A DNA stretch of 64,000 bases from Donghicola sp041224595. Lineage in GTDB: Bacteria > Pseudomonadota > Alphaproteobacteria > Rhodobacterales > Rhodobacteraceae. The stretch lies in contig NZ_JBGFGN010000162.1 in NCBI RefSeq assembly GCF_041224595.1, forward strand, positions 186,001-250,000. Direction: 5' to 3'. The notes under the pieces were generated by a model. The model did no database searches and was not told the origin of the DNA. It saw nothing but the letters and a program-made list of their open reading frames with translations. This document shows, in pieces, positions 52,101-59,557 of this stretch. The position numbers were made by a program, and so were the translations under genes. Each line of letters opens with the position of its first letter. Within the stretch, counting starts at the first letter, position 1.

Positions 52101-52635
52101 GGCGATCGCGAAGATCAAATCGGGCCAGATGGAAGGGCTTCTGGACGACACCGACGATCAGTGGGCGCCGCAAATCAATCTGGGTGTTCCCGTCCTGATC
52201 CCCGAGGACTATGTGCCTGATCTGGACGTACGCCTTGGCCTCTATCGTCGCTTGTCCGAACTGACCAAGAAGGTCGAACTAGAGGGCTTTGCCGCCGAAC
52301 TGATCGACCGTTTCGGCAAGCTGCCCAAAGAGGTGAATACCCTGCTGCTGATCGTGCGGATCAAAGCCATGTGCAAACGGGCAGGGATTGCGAAACTGGA
52401 TGGCGGCCCCAAGGGCGCGACGATCCAGTTCCACAACGACAAATTCGCCTCGCCCCAAGGTCTCGTGGAATTCGTGCAGGCCGAAAAGGGCAAGGCCAAG
52501 ATCAAAGACAACAAGATCGTTGTCCTGCGGGACTGGTCGACCGAGGCGGACAAGATCAAGGGCGCGTTCAACATCGCCAAAGCGCTGGCCGAGAAAGTTG
52601 TCGAAGCCCAGAAACAGAAAAAGGCCGCCAAATAA
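49153..52635 (+). CDS. mfd: Transcription-repair coupling factor
   Basis: A 1160-residue DNA translocase that removes RNA polymerase stalled at lesions and recruits UvrA. Order of parts: UvrB-like N-terminal region (about 1-330, with GGIIDIFPPGD), RNA polymerase interaction domain near 480-550 (PGDLVVHVDHGIGRYLGL), helicase lobes with Walker A GDVGFGKTEVA near 633-643, the DEEQ box IIDEEQHFG, and TATPIPRTLQ, then the C-terminal TRCF domain. Length is normal for the family. The stop codon lies in the loop of a strong hairpin. Confidence 0.97.
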   Translation: MATWNAQHLTVGGAPEGYDARLILSEMERSKAPVLHVARDDKRMQAMRDALKFFAPDMPVFTFPGWDCLPFDRVSPNPDITAARMALLAAMVHGMPEKYVLLTTLNAATQRVPARDTLRGASFIASVGSRVDEKELRNFLVRMGFSQSPTVMEPGDYAIRGGIIDIFPPGDTGPVRLDFFGDTLDGIRRFDPVSQRTTDKLDIIELAPVSEVILEDSAITRFRQNYRIEFGAAGSDDPLYEAVSAGRKQQGMEHWLPFFHERLETLFDFAPDAVITLDEAMTAARLSRWEGIADQYETRQHALQTSKKGDTPYKPAPPELLYLTDEAWNETVNSRRVIQFNPLPQATGPNVTDAGGRIGRNFSPERQQESVSLFGALADHIKSKLAKGPVVIASYSEGARERLTGLIEDEGLAEAIPIMDGTRIGKTGLHLAVWSLEHGFEAPMGDKALTVISEQDVLGDRLIRQPKKRRKAENFLTEATSLTPGDLVVHVDHGIGRYLGLEVVTAAGAAHECIVLEYAEAARLYLPVENIELLSRYGHDEGLLDRLGGGAWQAKKARLKERIREMADKLIRVAAERALRKGQMLEPPAHAWEEFCARFPYQETDDQLRAINDVVEDLTSGTPMDRLICGDVGFGKTEVAMRAAFIAAMSGVQVAVIAPTTLLARQHAKGFQERFRGFPLEVRQLSRFVSSKQASETRKGLADGTVDIVVGTHAVLAKTIKFDRLGLLIIDEEQHFGVNHKERLKTLRSNIHVLTLTATPIPRTLQLSLTGVRDLSIIGTPPVDRLSIRTYVSEFDKVTIREALLREHYRGGQSFFVVPRITDLAEIEDFLKEQVPEVSYIVAHGQMAAGELDDRMNAFYDGKYDVLLATTIVESGLDIPTANTMVVHRADMFGLAQLYQIRGRVGRSKTRAYAYLTTKPRAKLTATAEKRLRVLGSLDTLGAGFTLASQDLDIRGAGNLLGEEQSGQMKDVGYELYQSMLEEAIAKIKSGQMEGLLDDTDDQWAPQINLGVPVLIPEDYVPDLDVRLGLYRRLSELTKKVELEGFAAELIDRFGKLPKEVNTLLLIVRIKAMCKRAGIAKLDGGPKGATIQFHNDKFASPQGLVEFVQAEKGKAKIKDNKIVVLRDWSTEADKIKGAFNIAKALAEKVVEAQKQKKAAK

Positions 52636-52646
52636 GGCGGCCTTTG
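52621..52646. terminator. Bidirectional hairpin terminator at the end of mfd
   Basis: AAGGCCGCC (52621-52629) and GGCGGCCTT (52636-52644) form a perfect 9-base-pair stem around AAATAA, which contains the mfd stop codon. On the minus strand it is followed by TTTTTCTGTTTCTG, a good tail for the convergent efflux operon; on the plus strand the tail is only TTT. Confidence 0.7.
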
Positions 52647-52668
52647 GGCATTTCAGCGAGGGGCGCGA

Positions 52669-53892
52669 TCAAACGGTCGCCACAGCCTCGTAGCGGCGGG
52701 AAATCCGCATGATCAGATAGGCCAAGCCGGAACACAGGGCGACACCAATCAAGAGCGGCATGGGCGTGCCGTCATAGGAATAGCCCACAGGCACTGCAAT
52801 CAGTACGGCCAGCACGGTCGAGATCGCGCCGATGATCGCGGCGGCAAAGCCTGCGACGTGGCCCAAAGGCTCCATCGCCAGCGCGTTGATGTTGCCGAAC
52901 ACCAGCCCGATCATAAAGAACGACACCGCCATGTAGCCGACGAAGACGTAGAACTGGTATTCCGGCGCGATCATGCCGCTCTCTAGTAGGACAATCGCCA
53001 GGATCGAGGCGGCGCACTGCACCCCCAGAGCGGCCGTTGAGAGCAAGCGCATCCCCAGAGTCATTACCAGTCGCGCGTTGGTAAACGACGCAATTGCCGC
53101 AAAGGCAGCCACCCCCGCAAACCAAATCGGGAAGGTGTCGCCGCGCTCATACGTGTCGGTGAACAGCTGCGGCGCGCTCGAGATGAAAGAGAACATCTGG
53201 CCAAAGCCCAGCGACAGAGCAGCGATATACATCACGACGACGCGGTTGCCCAAAACCTCTCCCAGTGCGTAGCGGATTGCGCTGAGCCGCAGGGGACGGC
53301 GGTTCGCTTTGTCCAGCGTTTCGGGTTGGCGCAGCATCAGCCAGCCGCCCGAGAACAGCGCAAAAACCACGAACGCGACAAACACGCCGCGCCAGCTGGA
53401 ATACGCGATGATGACGGCACCGATCGAGGGCGCCATCGCAGGCACCAAGATAAACACGGTCATGACAAAGGACATGATCCGCGCCATCTCGCGGCCTTTG
53501 TAGAGGTCACGCACCATGGCAAGGCTGACCACGCGTGGCGCCGATGCTCCAAGGCCCATCACGAAACGCGAGGCCAATAGGTGCTCCATATCATTGGTTC
53601 CAGCCGCATACAGCGAAGCGAGCATGTAAATCCCGAGGCCCACGGCCACGGTGATCTTGCGTCCGAACCAGTCAGACAGCGGTCCGGCAAAGAACGTCCC
53701 AATGCCCATTCCCAGAACAAAGCTGGTAATGATCAACTGGGCACGGTTCACATCGTCGGGGGTCATTTCCTGCGCGATCTGAGGGATCGCGGGCAGCATG
53801 GAGTCAATGGAGAAAGCAAGCGTAGCAAAAAGCATTGCCAGCATCCCCACGAATTCCGGAAAGTTGAGTGGCTTCGTGGGGGATTTGAACAT
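52669..53892 (-). CDS. Bcr/CflA family multidrug efflux MFS transporter
   Basis: A 407-residue proton-coupled exporter with twelve predicted helices. Family landmarks include FSIDSMLPAIPQIAQEM in the first helix-loop, GMGIGTFFAGPLSDWFGRK near residues 55-73 and the GLGASAPRVVSLAMVRDL segment. Exports drugs or small metabolites; substrate unknown. It is the last gene of a three-gene minus-strand set with the DsbA-like and acyl-CoA synthetase genes (4-base gap). Confidence 0.9.
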   Translation of the reverse strand: MFKSPTKPLNFPEFVGMLAMLFATLAFSIDSMLPAIPQIAQEMTPDDVNRAQLIITSFVLGMGIGTFFAGPLSDWFGRKITVAVGLGIYMLASLYAAGTNDMEHLLASRFVMGLGASAPRVVSLAMVRDLYKGREMARIMSFVMTVFILVPAMAPSIGAVIIAYSSWRGVFVAFVVFALFSGGWLMLRQPETLDKANRRPLRLSAIRYALGEVLGNRVVVMYIAALSLGFGQMFSFISSAPQLFTDTYERGDTFPIWFAGVAAFAAIASFTNARLVMTLGMRLLSTAALGVQCAASILAIVLLESGMIAPEYQFYVFVGYMAVSFFMIGLVFGNINALAMEPLGHVAGFAAAIIGAISTVLAVLIAVPVGYSYDGTPMPLLIGVALCSGLAYLIMRISRRYEAVATV

Positions 53893-53896
53893 GCGC

Positions 53897-54526
53897 TTAC
53901 GCTCCTACTAATTCGTCAATCACCTGAACCCATAGGTCTGACGGCTGCGCTCCGGGCACGGCGTGTTTCCCGGCCACCACAAAGGTCGGCACCGCCTGAA
54001 CCCCCATCTCGCGGGCCATGGCGTCTTTCTGCAAAATTTCGTCCTTGTCGGCGTCACTCGCTAAAAGGCGCAGGATCAATGCTGCGTCCATACCGGCACC
54101 GTCGGCAATGTCGGCCAGAACTTCATGTTCTGAGATATCCCGACCCTCATTGAAGTATGCCCGAAACAGAGCCGTGGCAACCGGGGTCTGGCGGCCTTCG
54201 ACCCCAGACCAGTGAATTAGTCTGTGCGCGTCGAGCGTATTGGGTGTGCGGGAAATCGAAGACAAATCTAGTTCAAGACCGATTTCTTCAGCGCGTTCAG
54301 ACACTTGCGCGTATGCCTCGACGGCGCCTTCCTTGTCGCCGAATTTCGCCTCTAGGTAAGCACGCCTATCGACCCCATCGGCTGGCATGTCGGGATTTAG
54401 TTGGAACGGCAACCATTCCAGATCGAACGGATGCTTTGGGCGCTCCGCCAATGCGCGGGTCAATTCGGTGTATCCGATATAGCACCATGGGCAGATCGGG
54501 TCGGAGAATAAATTCAGTTTAACCAT
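53897..54526 (-). CDS. DsbA family oxidoreductase, FrnE-like
   Basis: A 209-residue cytoplasmic thioredoxin-fold protein with an inserted helical domain. The CPWC active site is at residues 12-15 (SDPICPWCYIG), and the cis-proline segment is QAVPTFVVAG near residue 177. No signal peptide, so it is of the FrnE/2-hydroxychromene-2-carboxylate isomerase-like cytoplasmic group, not a periplasmic DsbA. Redox partner unknown. Lies between the acyl-CoA synthetase and efflux genes with short gaps. Confidence 0.88.
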   Translation of the reverse strand: MVKLNLFSDPICPWCYIGYTELTRALAERPKHPFDLEWLPFQLNPDMPADGVDRRAYLEAKFGDKEGAVEAYAQVSERAEEIGLELDLSSISRTPNTLDAHRLIHWSGVEGRQTPVATALFRAYFNEGRDISEHEVLADIADGAGMDAALILRLLASDADKDEILQKDAMAREMGVQAVPTFVVAGKHAVPGAQPSDLWVQVIDELVGA

Positions 54527-54544
54527 CGGGTGCCTTTCGGGGCC

Positions 54545-56050
54545 TTAGGGTAGTTTCAATTCTTTGCGGCGCAGCTTGCCATTGGGATTGCGCGGCAGAT
54601 CGGTCAAATGCACCCACAGACGGGGCTGCTTGTAACGGGCCAGATTGGCCTCGGCATAGGCGGTCAGCGCGGCCTCGTCGAGGTCGGCATCAGCGGTGTA
54701 AAACGCCGCAATCACACGCACGTCGGGCTTGATCTCGACATCGGTCACGGCGACCTCCTGGATGCCCTCGATATGAGAGAGGGTCGCCTCGACCTCGAGC
54801 GGGGATACGCGGAATCCGCCCGCATTCATCAGGTCATCATCGCGTCCCTGATAGGTGATAAAGCCGTTTTCGTCCATGATCCCTTGGTCGCCAGTCAGGA
54901 ACCAATCGCCGCGACGTTTCTCAGTGGTCGCCTCGGGGGCGTCCAGATAGCCCAGCATTAAGCCCGGATCGCGGTGGTCGATAGCGATGGTCCCAGCGGT
55001 GCCACGGGGCACGGGCTGGCCATTTTCATCCACAATCGCCATCAGACGCCCGTCCTGCGGCGCACCGAGCGTTCCAGTGGCCGAGGGTCGTGCGGGACTG
55101 CCGGAAATGAAGGTCGAGATTTCGGTTTGGCCATACGCCTCGAAGAGGCCGGTGCCGGTCGCCTCGGCCCACGCGGTCCGCAGGGCTTCGGGCAGCTTTT
55201 CACCAGCGCAGAGGCCGTGGCGCAGTTTCGGCAGGCTGAGGCTCGGGTGGTCTTTCAGGAATTTGCGGTAGACGCCGGGGGCGGCGGCCAGCAGCGTCGC
55301 GTCATGTCGTTTTAGCAGCAAGGGCAGGGCCTTGGGGTCCGTCCCGTCCGCAGGGATCAGCGCGGTTGCCCCGCAGGCCCAAGGGTCCATCATGCCCGTA
55401 CCCAACGTGAACGACCAGTTGAACGCGCCCGCATGTAATAGACGGTCCGTGGGCTGTAGGTCATACCATCCCGCCCACATCATACGCCGCGCCCACACCA
55501 CGCGGTGCGCGTGGCACACGGCGCGGGGTGTCCCCGACGTACCAGAGGTAAAGATGATATAGGCCATCCGGTTCGGATCACCCATCTGCGGCGCGACGGG
55601 CGCTAAATCACGCATCTCTCGCAGAGCGGCCTGTGGGATCGTCCGCAATTCGCCTTCGGGCGCAGGGACATCAGGAGATTGCAGGATCGCCGCAGGCTGG
55701 ATGATTTGTGCCAGCTTGCCCGCCTCGGGTGCCGTCAACTGGCTGCTGGTCGGAACAGGGATCAGACCTGCTGCAATCGCCCCCAGAAACGCCAGCGGAA
55801 AATCGACGGTATTTCCCAGCCGCAACATCACGCGGTCACCGGGCTTTAATCCGGCGTTCAGAAGCCCCGTGCCTGTCCCCAAAGCGGCCGCGCGCAGTTT
55901 GCCATAACTCCAACGTTCCGCGCCAGACAACGCCAATACAGCAAGGGCGATCTTGTCATCGGCAGCCCCACTGCCGTCCAGAACATAGGCGGCCATATTG
56001 AACGGATCGGGGCAGGGCGGTTGTGAGGTCGGCGTGGTGATTGATTTCAT
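54545..56050 (-). CDS. AMP-dependent acyl-CoA synthetase/ligase
   Basis: A 501-residue adenylate-forming enzyme that activates a carboxylic acid as acyl-AMP and then acyl-CoA. The P-loop FTSGTSGTPR is near residues 167-176, the A5 motif EAYGQTE near 314-320, the A7 motif TGDQG near 397 and the catalytic Lys of PNGKLRRKEL at the C-terminus. It resembles benzoate- and acetoacetate-type ligases in length, but the acid is not identifiable. It is divergent from the XRE-cupin regulator, which may control it. Confidence 0.88.
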   Translation of the reverse strand: MKSITTPTSQPPCPDPFNMAAYVLDGSGAADDKIALAVLALSGAERWSYGKLRAAALGTGTGLLNAGLKPGDRVMLRLGNTVDFPLAFLGAIAAGLIPVPTSSQLTAPEAGKLAQIIQPAAILQSPDVPAPEGELRTIPQAALREMRDLAPVAPQMGDPNRMAYIIFTSGTSGTPRAVCHAHRVVWARRMMWAGWYDLQPTDRLLHAGAFNWSFTLGTGMMDPWACGATALIPADGTDPKALPLLLKRHDATLLAAAPGVYRKFLKDHPSLSLPKLRHGLCAGEKLPEALRTAWAEATGTGLFEAYGQTEISTFISGSPARPSATGTLGAPQDGRLMAIVDENGQPVPRGTAGTIAIDHRDPGLMLGYLDAPEATTEKRRGDWFLTGDQGIMDENGFITYQGRDDDLMNAGGFRVSPLEVEATLSHIEGIQEVAVTDVEIKPDVRVIAAFYTADADLDEAALTAYAEANLARYKQPRLWVHLTDLPRNPNGKLRRKELKLP

Positions 56051-56114
56051 GGCACTTGGCTAAGGCGGCGCAGGCGCAGTTGCAAGAGTAAGGGCGCCGG
56101 ATTACAGAACCTTC

Positions 56115-56738
56115 ATGACAAACAAAGACCCCAAACAGCTGATCCGCGTTGCCCGTGACTCCGAAGAGGAGGTGCCCGTCGCGCCCCTCGACCTCGGGGT
56201 CCGCGTGCGCGAGCTGCGCAAAGAGCGCGACTGGACACTGGAGCAAGCCGCCCAGAAGGCCGGTTTGGCCCGTTCCACCCTGTCCAAGATCGAGAACGGC
56301 CAGATGTCCCCGACTTACGAGGCGCTGAAGAAGCTGGCCGTGGGTCTTGGGATCAGTGTGCCGCAGCTGTTCACGCCGCCACACAAGTCACAGGTCAATG
56401 GCCGGATGACGTCGACCAAATCGGGCGAGGGGGCGGCCTTTACCACCACGACCTACGAGCACGAGCTCTTGGCCGAGAGCCTAACCAAGAAGACGATGCT
56501 GCCCTACCGCGCCCGCATCCGCGCACGCTCTATGGATGAATTCGACGGCTGGGTGCGGCACGACGGCGAAGAGTTTCTGTATGTCCTGACCGGCACCATC
56601 AAGCTGTTCACAGAATTCTACGAGCCCATCGAAATGAAGCGCGGGGACAGCGCCTATTACGATGGGACCATGGGGCATAACGTTGTCTCGACCAGCGCAG
56701 AGGACGCCACGATTCTGTGGGTCACTTCGCTGGTCTGA
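56115..56738 (+). CDS. XRE family regulator with cupin domain
   Basis: A 207-residue regulator. The helix-turn-helix covers about residues 28-85 (VRELRKERDWTLEQAAQKAG, then STLSKIENGQMSPTYEALKK), and a C-terminal cupin covers about 125-205 (HDGEEFLYVLTGTIKLF). Such proteins sense small metabolites and often control a divergent catabolic operon; here the acyl-CoA synthetase operon starts 64 bases away on the other strand. Converges with the ArsC-like gene, 3 bases apart. Confidence 0.87.
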   Translation: MTNKDPKQLIRVARDSEEEVPVAPLDLGVRVRELRKERDWTLEQAAQKAGLARSTLSKIENGQMSPTYEALKKLAVGLGISVPQLFTPPHKSQVNGRMTSTKSGEGAAFTTTTYEHELLAESLTKKTMLPYRARIRARSMDEFDGWVRHDGEEFLYVLTGTIKLFTEFYEPIEMKRGDSAYYDGTMGHNVVSTSAEDATILWVTSLV

Positions 56739-56741
56739 ACG

Positions 56742-57197
56742 TTACAGCTTGCCGATGCGCTTGAGGGCGGCGTTCGCTTCGCCCTCGTCCATGATTTCGA
56801 AGCTATGCTTGAGAAAGGCTTTGGCGCGGCGCAGAAGGCTTTCGTAGACCGATTCCAGCGTGGCCTCGCCTGCCATGGGGTCAGGGGTCAGCCAGATACC
56901 GCGCGGTGCACCTGCAGGCCATTTCGGCGCCTTGTAGGCGGACAGATCGCACAGGCCGATCACCACATCCACTGGCACTGCGCTCGGGCCAGTAAACGCC
57001 TCCCAGCTTTGGGGATCCAGATCCGCGATGCCATGATCGCGGGACTCCAGCAGGTCCAACACAGCAGTCGGCACCGACTCAGCTGGCGCTGGTCCGGCGG
57101 AATAAGCAGTCATGCGCTGGGGGGATAGATCGTTAAGGATCGATTCCAACAGGATCGAACGGGCATCATTGCCCGCACATAACACGAGAATGTTCAT
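56742..57197 (-). CDS. ArsC-like low-molecular-weight phosphatase family protein
   Basis: A 151-residue LMW phosphatase-fold protein. The P-loop CAGNDARS (residues 7-14) keeps the Cys-X5-Arg of this fold. Thioredoxin-coupled arsenate reductases need two more cysteines; here GLCDLSAYKAPKW has the first but the second position reads Ala-Pro, so the classical three-cysteine relay is incomplete. Arsenate reduction is therefore unsure; a phosphatase or a glutaredoxin-linked route is possible. No other ars genes are near. Confidence 0.75.
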   Translation of the reverse strand: MNILVLCAGNDARSILLESILNDLSPQRMTAYSAGPAPAESVPTAVLDLLESRDHGIADLDPQSWEAFTGPSAVPVDVVIGLCDLSAYKAPKWPAGAPRGIWLTPDPMAGEATLESVYESLLRRAKAFLKHSFEIMDEGEANAALKRIGKL

Positions 57198-57265
57198 TTG
57201 TTTCCCGAAGTCAAAAACTGGCGGCACAGTACGCCTGCCCGCCAGCTCTGCCTAGAGGAATAATG

Positions 57266-57379
57266 TCAGAACAGACCCCGAACGGCGCGTGCGCTGTCCG
57301 CGATATCAAGGCCCACGCCTTCGACCGTGTTACATGCGGTCAAACCGGCAAGCAGCGTCAACAGAACAAGGGTCTTCAT
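57266..57379 (-). CDS. Entericidin-like small lipoprotein
   Basis: A 37-residue peptide, MKTLVLLTLLAGLTAC followed by NTVEGVGLDIADSARAVRGL and a final Phe. The first 16 residues are a lipoprotein signal with lipobox LTAC and lipidated Cys16. The short mature part with N-T-V-(E)-G-x-G-x-D matches the entericidin A/B family, small membrane lipoproteins of toxin-antidote type in enterobacteria. It starts 12 bases after the YejA-like gene and ahead of the ArsC-like gene. Only one entericidin is seen, so a two-gene antidote-toxin pair is not evident. Too short for routine ORF calling. Confidence 0.82.
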   Translation of the reverse strand: MKTLVLLTLLAGLTACNTVEGVGLDIADSARAVRGLF

Positions 57380-57390
57380 TTCGGTCTTCC

Positions 57391-59211
57391 TCAGTCTTCT
57401 TCGTACCACCAGACGTCTGGCATGAAATCCATCCAATCGCCATAGATCGGCAGGGTGTCCGGATACTTCAGGTGACGGTCATGGGCGATCCAGCTGACAT
57501 TCCAATTGTAGAACGGGATGACATACCGGCCCGTGGTCAACACCCGGTCCAGCGCCTGCGTCGCGGCGACGAAATCATCGTTGCTTTCTGCGTTCAAGAT
57601 GTCGCCGATCAGCCCATCCACTGCCGCGCTTTCGATGCCGATCATGTTGTAGCTGCCTTGAGTGCCGGCGGCGTCAGAGCCCCAGTAAAGGTACTGTTCG
57701 TTGCCCGGGCTCAGGGACACACCACGGCGGTAATAGGTCATGTCATAGTCAAATGCGTCGGTGCGTTCCTGATACTGGGCCGCATCGATCACACTTATAG
57801 TCGCCTGAATCCCAAGGCTCTCGAGGTGCTTGGCAAAGATATCGCTTATGCTCTCGACTTCGCTGCTGCCCTGACGAAGAAGAATTTCGAAGGTAAAGGG
57901 TTCGCCATCCGCATTCTTGAGCACACCGTCGCTGCCCACGGTCCAACCAGCCTCTTCGAGCAGGGCTGTGGCAGTGCGCAGGTTCTTGCGATTACGTTCA
58001 GAGCCGTCCGAAACGGGCAGGTCATAGCCTTCGATCGCGCCGGGCAGCAGGGCGTCCTGATACTGGGTCAGATACTCCAGCACGCGGCCCTCTGCGGGGC
58101 CATGCTGCATCGACAGCAGGGAGTTCGAGAAATACGAGGTGATCCGCTTCTGCTTGCCGCCATTCAAGGCTTGATTGATGAATTCGAAGTTGAACGCCTG
58201 CATCATCGCTTCGCGCACGCGCCAGTCGTCAAAAGGTGCCTCGCGGGTGTTCATGGCCAATCCGGTGATCCCGCTGGGGCGCTGGTGCGGGATTTCGGAT
58301 TTTACGACATCGCCGCGCTGAACTGCCGGGAAATCATAGACGGTGTCCCACTTTTGTCCGTTCGTCTCGCGGAAGGCATTCAGTTCGCCCGCCTTGAACG
58401 CTTCGAACATCACGGCGCCGTCGCCATAGAATTCCATCCGCAACTCGTCGACATTGTTGGTGCCGCGGCGGAAGGGAATGTCCTGACCCCAGTAATCTTC
58501 GTTCCGCTTTAGGCTCACGTAGCGGCCCGTCTCGTAGCTGTCGATCACATAGGGCGCGGTAGTGATCGGGATCACATTCACACCGGCGTCCTCAAAGGGC
58601 ACTTCGTCGAACTGCGCCTTTTTCAGGATCGGGCGCATCCCGATCAGCAGCGCCAGCTCGGGGTTGTCGTCGTTGAACGTGAACTTGATCTTGCGCTCGC
58701 CGGTCTGCTCCATGCTTTCGACCTTGGACCAGACGCCAAGGTAGCGCGGATGACCCACAGTGCCGAGCGTTTCGTAGGACCACATCACGTCCTCGACCGT
58801 TAGCGGCGTACCATCGCTAAACGTGACATTGTCGCGCAAGGTGAACTCGACCCAACTACGGTCTTCGGCGGTTTCAATCGTCTCGGCCAAGAGCCCGTAG
58901 AGCGCAAAAGGTTCGCCCCAGTTACGCCCCATCAAGCTCTCGTAAGCCACGAAACGTAACTGCCACGGCACGCTGCCTTTGGCCTGATGGGGGTTCAAAC
59001 TGTCGAAGCTTCCGGTCTCTCCCATGACCACGCGGCCGCCCTTGGGGGCTTCGGGATTTACGTAAGGCAGAGATTCGAATCCCTCTGGCAGTGCAGGGGC
59101 GCCGTACATGGCAATCCCATGCATGGGGTCAGCCCACGCGCTTTGCGTCAATAGGGCCAGAGCGCCCACCATGGTCGTGAATGCCGGTTTCTTCCTTAAA
59201 AACAATGCCAC
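57391..59211 (-). CDS. Extracellular solute-binding protein family 5, YejA-like
   Basis: A 606-residue periplasmic binding protein of peptide ABC transporters. Start is GTG at 59211 after GAGGAG; the signal peptide runs to about residue 27 (LLTQSAWA-DP). ALPEGFESLPYVNPEAPKGG, a tyrosine- and proline-rich motif, is typical of YejA/microcin C-type binding proteins. Family 5 signatures such as DNVTFSDGTPLTVEDV are present. No permease or ATPase gene is adjacent, so partners must be elsewhere. Ligand probably an oligopeptide. Confidence 0.88.
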   Translation of the reverse strand: MALFLRKKPAFTTMVGALALLTQSAWADPMHGIAMYGAPALPEGFESLPYVNPEAPKGGRVVMGETGSFDSLNPHQAKGSVPWQLRFVAYESLMGRNWGEPFALYGLLAETIETAEDRSWVEFTLRDNVTFSDGTPLTVEDVMWSYETLGTVGHPRYLGVWSKVESMEQTGERKIKFTFNDDNPELALLIGMRPILKKAQFDEVPFEDAGVNVIPITTAPYVIDSYETGRYVSLKRNEDYWGQDIPFRRGTNNVDELRMEFYGDGAVMFEAFKAGELNAFRETNGQKWDTVYDFPAVQRGDVVKSEIPHQRPSGITGLAMNTREAPFDDWRVREAMMQAFNFEFINQALNGGKQKRITSYFSNSLLSMQHGPAEGRVLEYLTQYQDALLPGAIEGYDLPVSDGSERNRKNLRTATALLEEAGWTVGSDGVLKNADGEPFTFEILLRQGSSEVESISDIFAKHLESLGIQATISVIDAAQYQERTDAFDYDMTYYRRGVSLSPGNEQYLYWGSDAAGTQGSYNMIGIESAAVDGLIGDILNAESNDDFVAATQALDRVLTTGRYVIPFYNWNVSWIAHDRHLKYPDTLPIYGDWMDFMPDVWWYEED

Positions 59212-59290
59212 GTAAGCCTCTCCTCGGGTGCTGTGCGGATCAATCAGGTAAAATCCTAGACACCGTTCTGTGTCTTTTCAAACTTTTAGC

Positions 59291-59319
59291 TTGGAGAGCG
59301 GCGCGCAATTGCTTATACA
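59291..59319 (+). promoter_or_regulatory. Promoter of the small RNA candidate
   Basis: TTGGAG (59291-59296), 17-base spacer, TATACA (59314-59319). The predicted start near 59326 gives a transcript of about 74 bases to the terminator. The 346-base gap between the YejA-like and bdhA genes otherwise holds no credible protein gene. Confidence 0.55.
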
Positions 59320-59325
59320 GAAATC

Positions 59326-59399
59326 ACTGCTCGATAGGTTTCTTGCCTGTATGAAACCTGCCTCAATACTTGCGCCGGCCTTGTGCCGGCGTTTTTTTT
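59326..59399 (+). ncRNA. Candidate small regulatory RNA
   Basis: About 74 bases with two clean hairpins: AGGTTTC (59336-59342) with GAAACCT (59353-59359) around a 10-base loop, and CGCCGGC (59373-59379) with GCCGGCG (59385-59391) around CTTGT, followed by eight T. A sigma-70-like promoter precedes it. The terminator cannot belong to an upstream protein gene, since the preceding 1.8 kb is coding on the other strand. This is the usual build of a Hfq-type trans-acting sRNA, with single-stranded CTGCCTCAATACTTG between the stems as a possible target-pairing site. No known family recognised. Confidence 0.6.
59372..59399 (+). terminator. Strong Rho-independent terminator (orphan of upstream gene)
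   Basis: CGCCGGC-CTTGT-GCCGGCG followed by eight T. It ends the candidate sRNA. bdhA starts 158 bases downstream and so must have its own promoter. Confidence 0.88.
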
Positions 59400-59557
59400 C
59401 GCTGTCACATCATTGACATAACGCGGTTTTTTGCCGCCGGACGCGAAGTATCTGTGGAACTGAAGCCGCCCCAATGAACTTAATGCAGTGATAGGAATCG
59501 ATTCTGCGCCTGCACGGACAATGCGCACAATCGTCGTCATTTCATAAGGGGGAATTT

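Noticed and set aside
59313..59540. A 75-codon minus-strand frame between the YejA-like and bdhA genes
   Set aside because: It crosses the strong plus-strand terminator and sRNA candidate, has no ribosome site that I can see and no family features.
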